Positions 45,129 through 57,503 of a DNA stretch of 64,000 bases are shown here, in pieces. The translations under genes and the position numbers were made by a program. The stretch is from Thinopyrum elongatum. Taxonomy: Eukaryota > Streptophyta > Magnoliopsida > Poales > Poaceae. Under the pieces are notes generated by a model. The model was given only the letters and a program-made list of their open reading frames with translations, ran no database searches and was not told the origin of the DNA. Each line of letters begins with the position of its first letter. The stretch's first letter is position 1. The stretch lies in the NCBI GenBank assembly GCA_011799875.1, contig CM022298.1, forward strand, positions 260,827,757 to 260,891,756, in the 5' to 3' direction.

Positions 45129-47938
45129 AAGGTTCACACCCCATGTTCACCAAGCATAACCTTGGCGGATTATGCTCAACAAGATCATTTCATCCATACA
45201 TATCTTTTACTCCAAGAAGTAAATTAAATAATGCATGATCCTTTCACGTAACACATGGCTATTCTACTGATAGCTAAATATGCACATATGCATTTTATAT
45301 GTCACCAAGTTCACTTAGTTCTCAAACCAAGTACATAATGGATGAATATTTATTCACCTCGAATATTTCCCTTAAGAGAAACATGCTATCGTGAGCACAT
45401 CGCGAATGATCGCCCATTCGTCTTTCAAGACCTCAAGTCTATTTCAGCTCATAATTCTGTCACTTAATCAACTTCAAGTTGAGATCTCGTGATCAAATAT
45501 TTTCATATGCAGATCTAGTGGAGAAGCCCTTAATACACTTTACGTCCTCTTATGATGGTACTACCATTTTTATGATGAAGAAACATGAAATTGCTTAAAA
45601 TCATCAGATTCACCCAACGGGTGCTATTCCATTATTTGAAATTCTTTCTAGTACTGAGAATACTAAGCAATTCATTTGTCACAAAATAGAACCATGAGGA
45701 ATTCAAAGTAAAGTGGAGGCTAAAAGATAACCAAAGACAGAGTTACCTCTTAATAGGGAATATATCATTTTCAAACGATCACAAAGACAATTCTCAAGTT
45801 TGTCAGATGTATGGTTATACAAATATCTTACCTATGTTTACCAAACCCTCAATCATATGGTCAAACCACACAATGAATTTATTAAAAAGGCAAATAAGTT
45901 CCATGGGATAAATTTAAAATTTTACAAACATACAACTAGTAATTTTTTTGGAAAATGATTGTTCTCAGAATCTTCATCAGAAGGAGGACCAGAATCTTGT
46001 GCGGTAAAAGGAGGATCATTTGCACTCATAAAAAAATGGATATCTCGGGCAGTCTCCTAATTATTACAAAATATCGTTAGCATATACTTGTACTACTATG
46101 TATAGTAGGAATGTCCAATATCATATCCCTCGGATACAATATTTGATAAATTTGAATGTATGTTTCAATTCATACTCAATATTGTTGCATACAAAATAAT
46201 TTTCAAAATATTAATAAATTGAGTATTTGGCTTCATCGCCCTATCCATTCAGGTTTGGGGGTGATTTGAAAATTATTGACAATTCTATTGGTCACAACTT
46301 ACCAAGTTGCGAAAATTTCCCAAATCGTCATATTTAATGTGCACTGCATGTGTCATTGGGGAAATTAGTTTTAAGGCACTCTCACCTTAAAATTCTAAGT
46401 GATCACTCATTCTTCATTGAACACATTCAGAAGATATATGTGGATTACTTAACCATTATCTGGGATTATATAGATACTTCATGGTACTCATGTACACATT
46501 TATAAAATATTTTGAAGTGTGTATATTAACACACAAAACCATCATCTTACCCAATAAATTACTCAAATTATCAAAGTAAGAGCAAATTATCCTGAACAAA
46601 GGAAAAAACCATTCGAACGAACAACATCGTTGAACTCATTTCAATAGCAATGTTTGATTATATTTAGTACTTTATGTACATGCCCATAATGGTTTATTTA
46701 AATCTCTTACCAAAGATAGTAAAATTAATTACATGACCAATCTTAAAGAATTATAAATTTACCAGCCTCTTGCTGGACACCTACAGCCTTACACCCCATA
46801 AGTATGATCTAAATCATACCAACTGCATATCATACTACTTTACCCTTGTAGTAACTACGTGGAAATCAACAAAGTATTTCCCATCTGTCATAATTCGGTT
46901 ACATACCGATATCACCACTCCAGCGTACGTCAATGGGCCCTCACCAAAAAAATTGAACCTGCCTTCACAGAAAATTAGGGATCTATGTGAGGAATAATAA
47001 TTTATTTGTCAATCAAAATTATTCATAGCTCGTATGCTGATTGCATCAGCAATAAGGACATTTCTGGCTTTAGGGGGAGATAAGTACCAAAAATAATGCC
47101 GAGAAATAAATTAGAAATGTTATTGACATTCAATCCTTATATCCACGTACTCAAAGAATCTGAACTAGAAGTTTAGAGAATCATATATTTGCAACACATT
47201 ACAAATCTGCCACATACATTTACTGATGACAAAAGTGTCACCAAATTTTATATTCCTGTAGTAATGTGTCAGAAAGAGTGGAGGTACCTGATAAACCACT
47301 CTTCTCCCCAAACGAGAGCAAGAGGGGGAGAAATCTGACCACGCGAGATATAATCTCACATATGCTTCCGCGGAAACAGAGGAAATCAAATCCTCAACCA
47401 GTAAATGTAATTCAACATCAAGTTGAAAGACACCTCACTGGATGCTCATCATCCAAAGCCCCGCACAAATGTGCAGAAATATTTTGGTGCCGGGACATCG
47501 AAACACCTGAACTCCATTTGTTGTAGGAAATCACAAGGAGTTAAAAAGGAATAAATAGATTATCCACAACCTTTAATGATTCCATCAAAATCATATAAAC
47601 TAAAGACTACATTTGTCGACATATACTTCTTCTCAAATTGCTAAAACCTTTTGGGCCCTGAACTAAAATCGATGGTAGAGTGCCTCTTGCACTCATATTA
47701 GTTCACATAAAAGGAAGCAAGTAATGAAGAATAGCACTCGCTCTGCAAATGAGTGGTATTTACCGCAGTAATACCTACTCATAAGTATCTTCCATATGGA
47801 ATACTAAAAACTTCTCATTCATAGAAAAAGACAATGAGGTGGTGAGAAAGCGAGGCTTGTAGCAAAAAGGTTCACACAGAGACCCGACATCGATTATGAT
47901 GTGACATACCCTCCTGGTATGAGTGGAATTATGTTTCG

Positions 47939-48447
47939 ATGCTAAATATCATTGGCAGTACAAATAATATTATCCATGCAGCAAATGAATGCAGTGACTA
48001 CATACTCATATGGGTCACTCGTTTCAGAATCTATATTAAATTCCCTAAAGGGCTCACAGATCCGAATCCAAAAGTAAATCGCAACATGTTTTGTGTAAAA
48101 ATTCAGAAGTCACTCTATGACTTGAAATGGTCGGAAATCATATGGTACTACCGACTAAATGAGTTCCTTCTTTAAAAGGACTACTCAAATAATGATGATT
48201 TTTTATGTGGTTAATAAAGGAATACCAAATATTATTTCCTTATATCACTTAGTGTATATCGATGAACTCATCATCAATGTCTATACAAAGACCTAAACAT
48301 ACACAAAATCATCTGAAGACAAAAAAATTGGATTCAACCAAATTTAGCTTAAGCTTACAACTTGAGCATTCTCTCAAGAATACATATCAGTCTACATATA
48401 TCCAAAACATATACGAGAAGTTCAATGTGGATATATCATACCAATAA
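47939..48447 (+). pseudogene. Copia E reverse transcriptase remnant
   Basis: The plus strand reads KFPKGLTDPNPK and VKIQKSLYDLKWSEIIWYYRL, which corresponds to the Copia RT block with KLQKSLYGLKQSGRMWYNRL. Downstream at 48,255-48,285 a degraded YIDELIINVYT occupies the YVDD position, and LEHSLKNTYQSTYIQNIYEKF matches the following RT segment. Many stops and shifts make it non-functional. Confidence 0.75.
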
Positions 48448-49831
48448 AAGACATGTATGGTCATACTAACCCTGATAGGGTACAAATCCATTAATACCTA
48501 GGGGTGATAATGAAGTGATACCAGGACCCGAAGTTCTATATCTCACTAATGTCAAAGTACTCGTATAAATTGCAAACTGCATCAGGCCTGACACTATATT
48601 TGCTATCTTTGTTCAGAGTGCAACCCCCAACAAAATATATATGGTCAATATAAGAAATAACAACTTATATCTCAAGATCATAATAAATCTTGGACAATTC
48701 CATCAGGAAAATCAAGATATGACCCTGATATGATGTAATGATATTGGCTCTTCATTTGATCCCAACAGTGGCATATCAATGACTGAATTCACTGGAATAG
48801 TCTTCTCATGGAAGTTATCTAAATAGACTTTAACGACTACTTCCACTTATCATTCTGACATATTGCTTTATCTAAAAGCATTGCAAAATATGCATGACTC
48901 GGTAGAATGATTAACCACACTGAAAATCATGTGGTTGAGATTCATCATAATCATATAACTTGATTTATCAAGATGCTACCACTTGTGTTACTCAATACCT
49001 ACAGGTTATATGAAGAGCAATATAATAAAGCACATTGCTCAAAAATTAATTGTCCTAAAAAATTATAGAAAAGTGAGGAAACAATTTGCAAATGAAATAC
49101 TATGAAAATCCAACAGATTATTCATAATGTTATGATCATGTCAATTGAATTGGTATGACACATCCTCTAGATTTGCAAAGTTCAAGGGGAGTAATCTCCC
49201 AAATTATAACATATTAACAATCATCAGATTGCATATACTATACTCTTTTTCCCTTAATGAGTTTTTCCCTAATGGTTCTCATAAAAGGTTTTTAACGAGA
49301 CAATATAAACACAAGTGTCTGTATATGCCATATCATTTTCTCCTTATATTTTCCCACTGGATTTTAAAGGAGTTTTCACTAGCATGTCAGGTTGCACTCT
49401 TTTCCCTTATGAGTTTTCTCTCAAAGTTTCTCATAACGGTTTTTAATGAGGCAATATTTTTCAAGATCATATGCGATACTTGCAAGTTTTTTCCATCGGG
49501 GTTTACAAAAGGATAGTATACAAAGCATATTTATTGTTCTCTAAGCTCACAAACGAGTTTTCTCCTTCTTCAAAGGTTTTTCTAATATGAGTTATCAAGA
49601 GACAATAATCATTATATGTTGCATCATTTTCTTCTTATTATTTTTCCCACTGGATTTAAAGGAGTTTTAGCAACATATCTGCACTATTCTCCTCATAATT
49701 TTTCCCACAGGGTTTTTAGAGGGGTCTCTCTCAAAATGAAGATGTGGAACATTCTCAAGGAAAACACATACAAGGAGGAGTTGTTATCAAGATGATGTAT
49801 ATTCACAAAGAGAAGCATTGATTAGGGAGAG

Positions 49832-50030
49832 TGTTAGGAATTAATTAATTAGGTTAATTAAATGTTTATCTATGCTATGTCGGTGGTCATGTTTTTGACA
49901 ACTGCCCTCTTTGTAACCACCTTGTGATGAGGGTATAAATACCCCAATCTTCAATCAATGAAACAATTGTTCCATCATTTGCTCATCTATCTCGTCTTTA
50001 CTTTCACAATATGGATCATTCAATCTCACA
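49832..50030 (+). repeat. Copia E 3' LTR
   Basis: This 199-bp LTR starts TGTTAGGAATTAATTAATTAGG and ends CAATCTCACA, with TATAAATACCCC as promoter element. It resembles the D LTR in its start and layout. The 5' LTR is not in the window. Confidence 0.75.
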
Positions 50031-50051
50031 GATCAAAGGGTGCTTTGTTGG

Positions 50052-50225
50052 TGTTAGGATTTAATTAAATCCTATTAATCCCTACTTTTCCTAACCGAGG
50101 CGGTTGCCTCATGTCCCTTCGGACGCACCCTTCAGGGGCTATATATATGTGTAATCCCATCATCAATGAAAATGACTGATTCACTTTACATCTCTTTGGA
50201 TTGTTGTCTTTCGTCTATTCTAACA
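50052..50225 (+). repeat. D left (5') LTR
   Basis: It starts TGTTAGGATTTAATTAAATCC and ends TCTATTCTAACA. A TATATATATG stretch lies in the middle. The sequence after it, CGTTATCAGCACGCTCG, is the likely primer-binding region. Confidence 0.9.
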
Positions 50226-51830
50226 CGTTATCAGCACGCTCGTAACTGAGGGCGATTTGGCCAGAATGAGAAGAAAGCGACGGAAGGCGGCTGCGAGGCG
50301 CCGAAGGTCTCTTCTCCCGACGGCCCTCAGTGCCACAGTTGCGCCTGGCGAGACCACCCACAACAGCAACGTGGTTGTTAATCCTTATCCAGAGAAAAAG
50401 GGGCTTCCATTCCAAGATTATGGTTGTTTCTTCGGCGCTCGAGAAGTCAGCCACCACGCGCACATGGAGACTCCCCATGGAGACGATCATGCAGAGCCAT
50501 GCATTCATCCCCACAAGAAATCAATCAAGGAGAAAGCCAACTTGATTGTCTATTTGTGATTAACATGATCTTTTGGCTGATCGTTTTTCTCTAAATTAAT
50601 CGGTGATTGTACGAAATCACTACTACATCCTTGAGACAGCGGTTACACACGGCCCGGCCGAACGAACAACGACAACGCCGGGCACGGCTCGGTCCAAGCG
50701 CAAGGCGAGATAGCGACCGCGACGTCCAGTCGATCGGCGGCCGCTGATCGCCTGGGTGTGGTGGCGATGCTACAAGCCGCCGGCTTGAAGATACTGCACG
50801 GACGTTGATCGGGAGGGGAAGCTCTATAGGCAAAAGGTAAAAGGAAAATGCCTGAAGGTTACCACATCGCCACCACCGGAACGACGTGGCGCCCTCCAAC
50901 CAGCCTGCGCTACCACCAGTGCCATTGCAACCCCTCGAACAGGAGGTTCCCGCCTGGCTACTCGCTGGATCGGCCGCGCCAATGGTTGAGGCTGATGAAA
51001 ACATCGACCCGGCGCTTGCGGCTCCGCTGCCGCTGTTCTGATGCTTGTTGCACGGATGGGTAGTATGCCCCCTGCATCAGCACGACTTTGCCGTGGCCGA
51101 AACAGTCATGGCGACGTCACAGGAGGAAGGAATCGTCCTCATTGACGATGAAGAAGATGGGGCCGCGCTGTTGCAGCATCCGACCCCAGAGGTTGTTGAG
51201 CCCGAAAGCGGCGCAGCGCTCCAGATGTTGCCGATGGTGGTGCACGGCCCGGTCGACGCCATCACGCTGCCGCGCCTGCCATCTCCGACCCTCGCAGTCG
51301 TCGAGGTTGCCGCCAGCCACGCACTGGCCTTTGTCTCGGCACCGACCGGCGCGTCCGCCTTCTTCTTCAGTTCGGGCGCGGGCGGCTCTTCTAACTACAC
51401 AGTTATTGATGTCAATGTCGTCCCGCCACGCCTTTCGTCCCTACGCCGGCCACCCCTCCGTTTTCACCGCGCGCGAGGGTTCGTCGCCGCCTCTTGGCCC
51501 TCGACGTCCCGCTGGCGAGTCCGTCGTCAAGCAGCCGCTTCGGCCGCGCTGGCACATGGAGCCCAGTGGCGCTCGGGCTCGCGAACGGTGCCTCCAACGG
51601 CGTCATGCCCGACACCCTCCTTCCTGGAGATTCTTCCGACGAGGACGAGTGCGGCGAGAGCTCATCTCGCCTCGGTGATGCGGCCGGTCGGCCGTGGGCA
51701 TCTCCGCGTGTGTCGGTCCTGGGATTGAGGATTGAGACGTGGCTGAGTTTGCTCCTGGTCGCTCTCTCCCTTATCAGATCGGCTGACCAGGCCGGCCCGA
51801 GGCCGGTACTTGCATGTTCAATGTGTTTAC
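50226..51830 (+). other. GC-rich leader of Copia D
   Basis: This block is far richer in G and C than the rest of D. Open frames exist on both strands (51,045-51,728 plus; 51,840-51,412 minus), but none shows a domain and they overlap each other. It may be captured host sequence or a leader with biased composition; the sequence does not decide. Confidence 0.5.
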
Positions 51831-52635
51831 CACATATCAAATTCTCTAGAACATGTTTTTTGCGATTGAGATTATGTTTTGTCGCACAACAATATTAATT
51901 TGCGATTGAGATTTTCTTCTCTCGCAAAACAATCTCATAGCGATTGAGATTAATTTTCTCTCGCAAAATATTAATTCACCCTACTGAATTATCTTGCAAC
52001 TTGATACAAGATCATCTCATTTAATTTGAGGTCTATACAATTCAAGTTTTTCACTTGAACATCAAGTTTGCAACATCATCACTATTCATTATAATAGTGG
52101 TGTATTTCTGTTGAGTACGATGTATTCCGGAATGTATGTATCTCCATGTTCGTTACATGTCGAGATTAATACGTCTATTTGCAATTGAGATTTTTAATTT
52201 CTTGCAAATGAGAATGCAAAATTCAAAGTGATTTCTTCAAATTGATGTATTGGGATCACAAGGTAGTCATATAGCTCTACTGCCTTCGCAGATTATCAAT
52301 GACTACTGTTAAAGCCTATATTTTGTCATTTTGACATTATAATTGCTTTACAAAGTGCTCTCCCACACATTTTACTAAGTCATGACATAAGGCATTACAA
52401 GTGAGTATCTACTAATTTCATCAGATTATACTCTCTAGTGCTGCGAGATCTACTCCATTTTGTAGATTATCTTCAAGGTGTCATATTTAGCAATTTGAGA
52501 TTCACACTAATGGTTTCAAGATAACTTCTTGAAATACCCATTGATTTTGCTAAGTTCATTACAACATCAACCATGATGGTCTTTAATTTACTGGTTGTAA
52601 ATTAATTATCTCTTGTTTACCCATAGAGGGAACAT

Positions 52636-52950
52636 ATGGCTATAGAGTTTGAGGCATTCACCCTCAATGGCCACCACTGCCCTATCTGGGCCATGGACAT
52701 CATGATCGCTCTTGTGTCTCGTGGGATAATGTGTGCAATCCTGGATTCACCTCTGGTCAGGATCACACCGCTAACAGAAAAATGGTGTCTTATATATCAT
52801 AAGGCATTAGATTCAGATCTCAGCATCTAGTTATTCTGTATCAGCAATTCCTGGGATACAATGAACCTCAAGGGCAAATATTTGAATCTTACTTCAACCT
52901 TTAATCCGACATCACCAGCTATGATGGGACCCTATGGGCACGGAGAATGT
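52636..52950 (+). pseudogene. D gag remnant
   Basis: The frame from ATG 52,636 reads FEAFTLNGHHCPIWAMDIM, IALVSRGIMCAILDSP and LTEKWCLIYHKALDSDL, the pattern of Copia gag (F..L.G.NY..W..D). A TAG at 52,828-52,830 stops it, after which only fragments continue. Confidence 0.72.
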
Positions 52951-53199
52951 GATGGTTGAATATGCCTCATCCGACATGTTTGGAGACTGTGAATAGTCTT
53001 TCAATCTCCTGAGTGGTCAATATAATTAATGTCCATTTACGATGTTGTAACAACAACATAAGTATTGTTGTCATCATATATTGTATATCACAATACATTG
53101 TATCAGCACTTTGATACAAATACATTTGTGTGTATTCTATATATCTGATAGTGATTTTCATATTGAGAATCTTCATGTCTATATATAGATTTCTACGGG

Positions 53200-53415
53200 A
53201 GTCAATCCAATGAAAAATGATATGTGCCTTGTGGACATATGCACCACAAACTCTATACTCAGGGAAGTCCAATGTTTCCACTCTCATTGAGAGAAAGGAG
53301 ATATTTTAAAATTGTTAGACGCGATGAGGTATTTGTTGGCTCAACTCGAGTCATATTTACTATCCCTGTGGGTACTCAAGTAACATCGGGATGCTTTATT
53401 GCTTCCCAGGTTTAA
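53200..53415 (+). pseudogene. D protease remnant
   Basis: The reading VGSTRVIFTIPVGTQVT corresponds to the segment after the Copia protease active site. The Asp-Ser-Gly site upstream (around 53,225-53,245) is itself not clearly preserved. Confidence 0.55.
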
Positions 53416-53899
53416 CTCGTACCCTACTAAACTATGGAGGTATCCGTCAAAATAGTTTTCATAGCGAAACTTATGATGACAACAAAGAGAAATAACTTCT
53501 CTTTACCATAGCACATTCTCTGTGTATCATCTGGATTGTACTACACAACCTGTAGCACATGTTGCGTACGAGATAGTTTTCCAGAGTGTCTTGTACATGA
53601 CAAACTTGGCATACTCGCCTTGGTCATCGAGACATTGGGTTGAAACTGAAACTATCAGCAATTCCAATAGTTTATGATTATTATGATGCTAAATTCTAAC
53701 AACATTTGGATTTTATGTGCACTACAAGTGACACAGGGAAGCTAATTTTAAGGCTCGCACACCTTAAAGTCTACGTTGAACCACTCAGACTCCTTGAATG
53801 CATCAAGTTGAGGTAAGTGGCTCTTCCCATCCATTGACTAGACTATTCAGGTATTCCATGGTTCTAAAAGACATATCTACATGATGGTCTTAAGTGTGT

Positions 53900-54530
53900 G
53901 CTTTATTCACACGAAACCATTCGCTCATTATCCTGACATCGATTTTAAGCAAATCGAATGGATAACATTGCAGAATTCTCCTTGAGTGCCTTCTCTATGG
54001 CCCTTGGATTGAAGTTTAGCAATTTGTCCTAATGTCTAGACTCAAAATGGTTTGGTAGAATCCTATCCAAAGAGTTAAGCTCATTGCATTATCTTTACTT
54101 TGGAATTGCAACTTACCAACTTTACGTTGGAGTCATGCAGTTTTACACGCTCATGACAGAACTGCATAATATTATTCCCCTCTATCTTTGATATGTGGAT
54201 ATCTACCAAGTATTACCTATCTGTGGTAATTCGGTTGCATACCGATATCACCACCCGGCATACATCATTGGCCCCTCAACATATAGTTGGTATCTATGTG
54301 AGGAATAACTGTATTTCCGTCAATACCTCGAGCCCCTCGCATGTGGAGTTATTCAAGGCCAGTACGCTGATTCATGAGGAATATTTCCAGGCATTAGGGG
54401 GAGATTTCAAGTACCATAAAGAATGCCAGGAAATTAGTGGAATGTTCAACACATTTCTGCCTCAATTCCATGTAATCAAAGATCTAAACCATGCGTTCAA
54501 AAGATTTGTAACTCATTGCAAATAACCTGC
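53900..54530 (+). pseudogene. D integrase and linker remnant
   Basis: Fragments in this AT-rich stretch read ITTRHTS and HEEYFQALGGDFKYHKE; the last matches the F..LGG block between Copia integrase and RT. No catalytic Asp/Glu set is readable. Confidence 0.5.
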
Positions 54531-55249
54531 CACATTCATTTACTGACTATAAAGGTGTCATACAATCCTACAATCCTGAAAAATATGTCAGAAAGAGTGG
54601 AGGTACCAACTAAAACCACTCAACTCCTCGTTCAAAGCAACAGGGGGAGAAGTACGACAATAGTACATCAGGATTCAGCTTCTTGCAAGCAAGGATATCA
54701 AGGCCTCTGAATCAGTAAATGCAGGTCAACTTCACGTTGACAGACACCTAATGGGTAGTATACCCAGTGGATGGGAAACCTCCACCAACCCAGGTCATAG
54801 TGCACACAATGACCGGGACATCGGAATACCCGACTCAATCGCATTGGGAAATCGCGAGCAGTCACCATGGGTAACGATATTTCCATCAACTCTATATTGA
54901 TATATAGATTCTGGAGAAACATATAACCGGAAGTCTACAATTGTTGACATATATTTCTCAACTAGATTGCAAAAACCTTTCAAATGATTCAGATCCAAAG
55001 ACCATGGCCATGGCAAAGTGTGAATAACACTCGGACTGAACTCAAGCAAAGGGTATAATCTAGGTAGAAATAATCTTGCTCAATAATGGGAAGGTATTCA
55101 TAAGCAATACCTACACCAGTTTTCTTCTGGAAACATGATTGAGAACAACAAGGATTGGGAGCAAGTATTGTAGCACAAGGGTTCACGCAGATACCCAACT
55201 ATTCTCCAGAGGTGGAATCTCTTTCCGATAACTTATATCATTGGCAGTA

Positions 55250-55945
55250 CAAAATCATCTATCTCTGCAGTTGATAGATGTAGTGATTACATATCCATGT
55301 GGATCACTAGATTCAGACATATACGATTGATTCCCGATGGAATCTCAATTCTGAATCGAAATACAAAATGCAACATACATTGTGTAAAATCAGTAAGTCA
55401 CCATACGACTCATTATTGTCGGTACATATGGTACAACTGACGTAGTGAGATCCTTATACACAAGGATTACTCCTACAATGATGATTATCCATGTTTGTGT
55501 GTCTGCAATGACGACACATGTAATCATCTAAATGATGGAGTTTAAAATGAAGGATTTGGGTAAACCAAAATACCGCTCGTTACTACAAATTGAGCACCTT
55601 CATTCATACACTATGGTATAGTATGTTGTCTATATCCATAATATATTGGAGAAATTCATTGTGGACAAATCTTATCCATCCATAACTCTCATGGTAGTCC
55701 ATTCTCTAGACATAGAGAAATATCTATTTAGACCAAGAGATGATGGAAATGAGATATTGGGACTCAACGTTCCATAATGCCATTGGATCCACCAAACACA
55801 ATTGGTTGGTACTCAAGAATATCTTTCGATATCTCCAAGGCATCAAACATCTTGTCCTGGTTTTTTGGTTTCACAGAAATGTAAACACCGATATCATTGG
55901 ATACATCGATCAGATCCCCACTATGTCAGATCGTAGACAAGATTA
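55250..55945 (+). pseudogene. D reverse transcriptase and RNase H remnant
   Basis: Near 55,550 a MKDLGKPKY block precedes the RT tail. Downstream, NWLVLKNIFRYLQGIKHLVL and NTDIIGYIDQIPTMSDRRQD (55,800-55,945) match the Copia RNase H start. Stops and shifts are numerous. Confidence 0.7.
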
Positions 55946-56606
55946 GTGTTCCTACTAGGTGTGGTAGCCCTCTCATGAAGAGTCTATGAAACAGACCTCA
56001 TGGCTACATCCACCAACCATTATCTCAACGATAATGTTTCTTGTGTTGCCCGGATGCAAACAGGTTACATAATAAGCAATATCACTATATTGCATATCTT
56101 GCAAGTTAAATCATGCGACTGATTTGTTCACCAGGTCTCTACCAACTTCTATGTTCCAGAAATGTGTTCATGGAATTGGTATATGACGACTTCGGAATAT
56201 GCAAGAATCAGGGGGAGTATCTTCCTGAATTGTTCCTGTTAAAAGCATCATATTATACTCTTTTTCCCTTCATGAGTTTACTTTATAGGTTCTCATAAAG
56301 GTTTTTTAATGAGGTAATATCAACACAAGACCATATGTCATATTTTCTGTTTTCCCCACCGGGGTTTTTAAGAAAGTATATGTGACATATTTATTGTCCT
56401 CTAAACTCTATGCGTTTTCTCGTATTGAGTTAAAAGAGACAATAACCATTATATGTTGCATCATTTTCTCCTTATTTTCCCACTGGATTTGAAGGAGTTT
56501 TAGCAACATATCAAACACCTATCTCCTCATATTTTTCCCACTGGGTTTTTGGAGGAGCCTTTTCAAGATGATGATACTTACACTACCAAGCATGGATTAG
56601 GAGGAG

Positions 56607-56693
56607 TGTTAGGATTTAATTAAATCCTATTAATCCATACTTTTCCTAACCAAGGCGATTGCCTCGTGTTCCTTCAGACGCACCCTCAGGGAC

Positions 56694-56726
<33 letters not shown>

Positions 56727-56799
56727 AATCCCATCATCAATGAAAATGACTGATTCACTTTACATATCTTTGGATTGTTGTCTTCCGTCTATTCTAACA
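56607..56799 (+). repeat. D right (3') LTR
   Basis: It is the partner of 50,052-50,225, longer by about 19 bases because of an expanded (TA)n(TG)n microsatellite at 56,694-56,726. Confidence 0.9.
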
Positions 56800-56804
56800 G
56801 TTGG

Positions 56805-57409
56805 GGCATGCAACACTGTCGCCCGTGCTCTTTCTGCATGCAGAACATTGTGAAATTCAACAGCTATGACGCAAAGTAATGAACACTTGTAGCCTCTCGC
56901 TGCCGTCAGACTTCCACACCTCGTTTCGTGTAAGAAACTTATTCCTGCACAAGAAGCGAGGCTGTTACTGACGGAAGTATGAGTTGACCATTTTGAAGGC
57001 GGAATAGCTTCAAACGATATTTTATGGACGTCATGTGGACGATGCCAAGATCTCACGTTCCTTATTTATGAAGGGATTTCACCTAACGGTGATTAGCTAC
57101 TGTCGTGCACGCATCGGCCAGAAAAATGTCGGCTGCGTTGCACTGCTCTTTTGAAGGCACGGTGCCAACTACACTTCCTGATTGGTAATTGCCTGAAGTG
57201 AATTTAGCAAATGCGTCCACATCCAGCAATTTGTCTACAACCCAAGTAGTGACATACAGCACAAGAATCATGGTACATTATTGACGAGCCATGTCGAGGC
57301 AAATCCCACAGACAACTCTGTCATGTGGACAATTAATATATACAGTTCCTACTCTTTTACTCCCACAAAAAAAAAAGTTTGGACCAAAATGCTTGTCCCC
57401 GAGACTAGA
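56805..57409. other. Intergenic DNA between Copia D and the RhoGAP-like gene
   Basis: Unique-looking sequence with no convincing ORF. An imperfect inverted repeat with CCGTCAG (56,903-56,909) and CTGACGG (56,968-56,974) ends is present. The right part may include the end of the gene's 3' UTR. Confidence 0.5.
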
Positions 57410-57415
57410 TTTATT
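57410..57415 (-). terminator. Candidate poly(A) signal of the RhoGAP-like gene
   Basis: The minus strand reads AATAAA 89 bases after the stop codon at 57,504-57,506. The spacing suits a plant 3' UTR of about 110-130 bases. Confidence 0.5.
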
Positions 57416-57503
57416 CGCGGCACTCCACTCCATCCTACTACCTGGAACTTGTACATAGCACGAGCTAAATACCACAGAAATCTAAAGAGCCGGCCAGGTC
57501 AGG

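Larger units (their letters stand above)
45129..50030 (+). mobile_element. Copia E, gag-pol remnant and 3' end
   Basis: This AT-rich continuation of E after element C has heavily decayed Copia sequence: a gag-to-integrase stretch with few open frames (for example 47,266-47,526), an RT remnant near 47,950-48,450, a 3' non-coding region with repeated CCCACTGGaTTT hairpins, and the 3' LTR at 49,832-50,030. The counterpart regions in D occur in the same order, so E and D are one family. Confidence 0.75.
50052..56799 (+). mobile_element. D: Copia LTR retrotransposon with short LTRs
   Basis: LTRs of 174 bp (50,052-50,225) and 193 bp (56,607-56,799) are flanked by a perfect GTTGG duplication (50,047-50,051; 56,800-56,804). 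Gag, protease, integrase, RT and RNase H remnants follow one another on plus in Copia order, all broken by stops. A long GC-rich leader (50,226-51,830) precedes gag. Insertion was 21 bp outside the E LTR, in gene-flanking DNA. Confidence 0.9.

Noticed and set aside
51045..51728. 227-codon plus-strand open frame in Copia D leader as a gene
   Set aside because: GC-rich DNA gives long open frames by chance; frames on the opposite strand are also open and no motif or splice structure supports a protein.
56659..56853. Reading frame across the D right LTR
   Set aside because: It spans the microsatellite and the TSD, so it is an accident of insertion.
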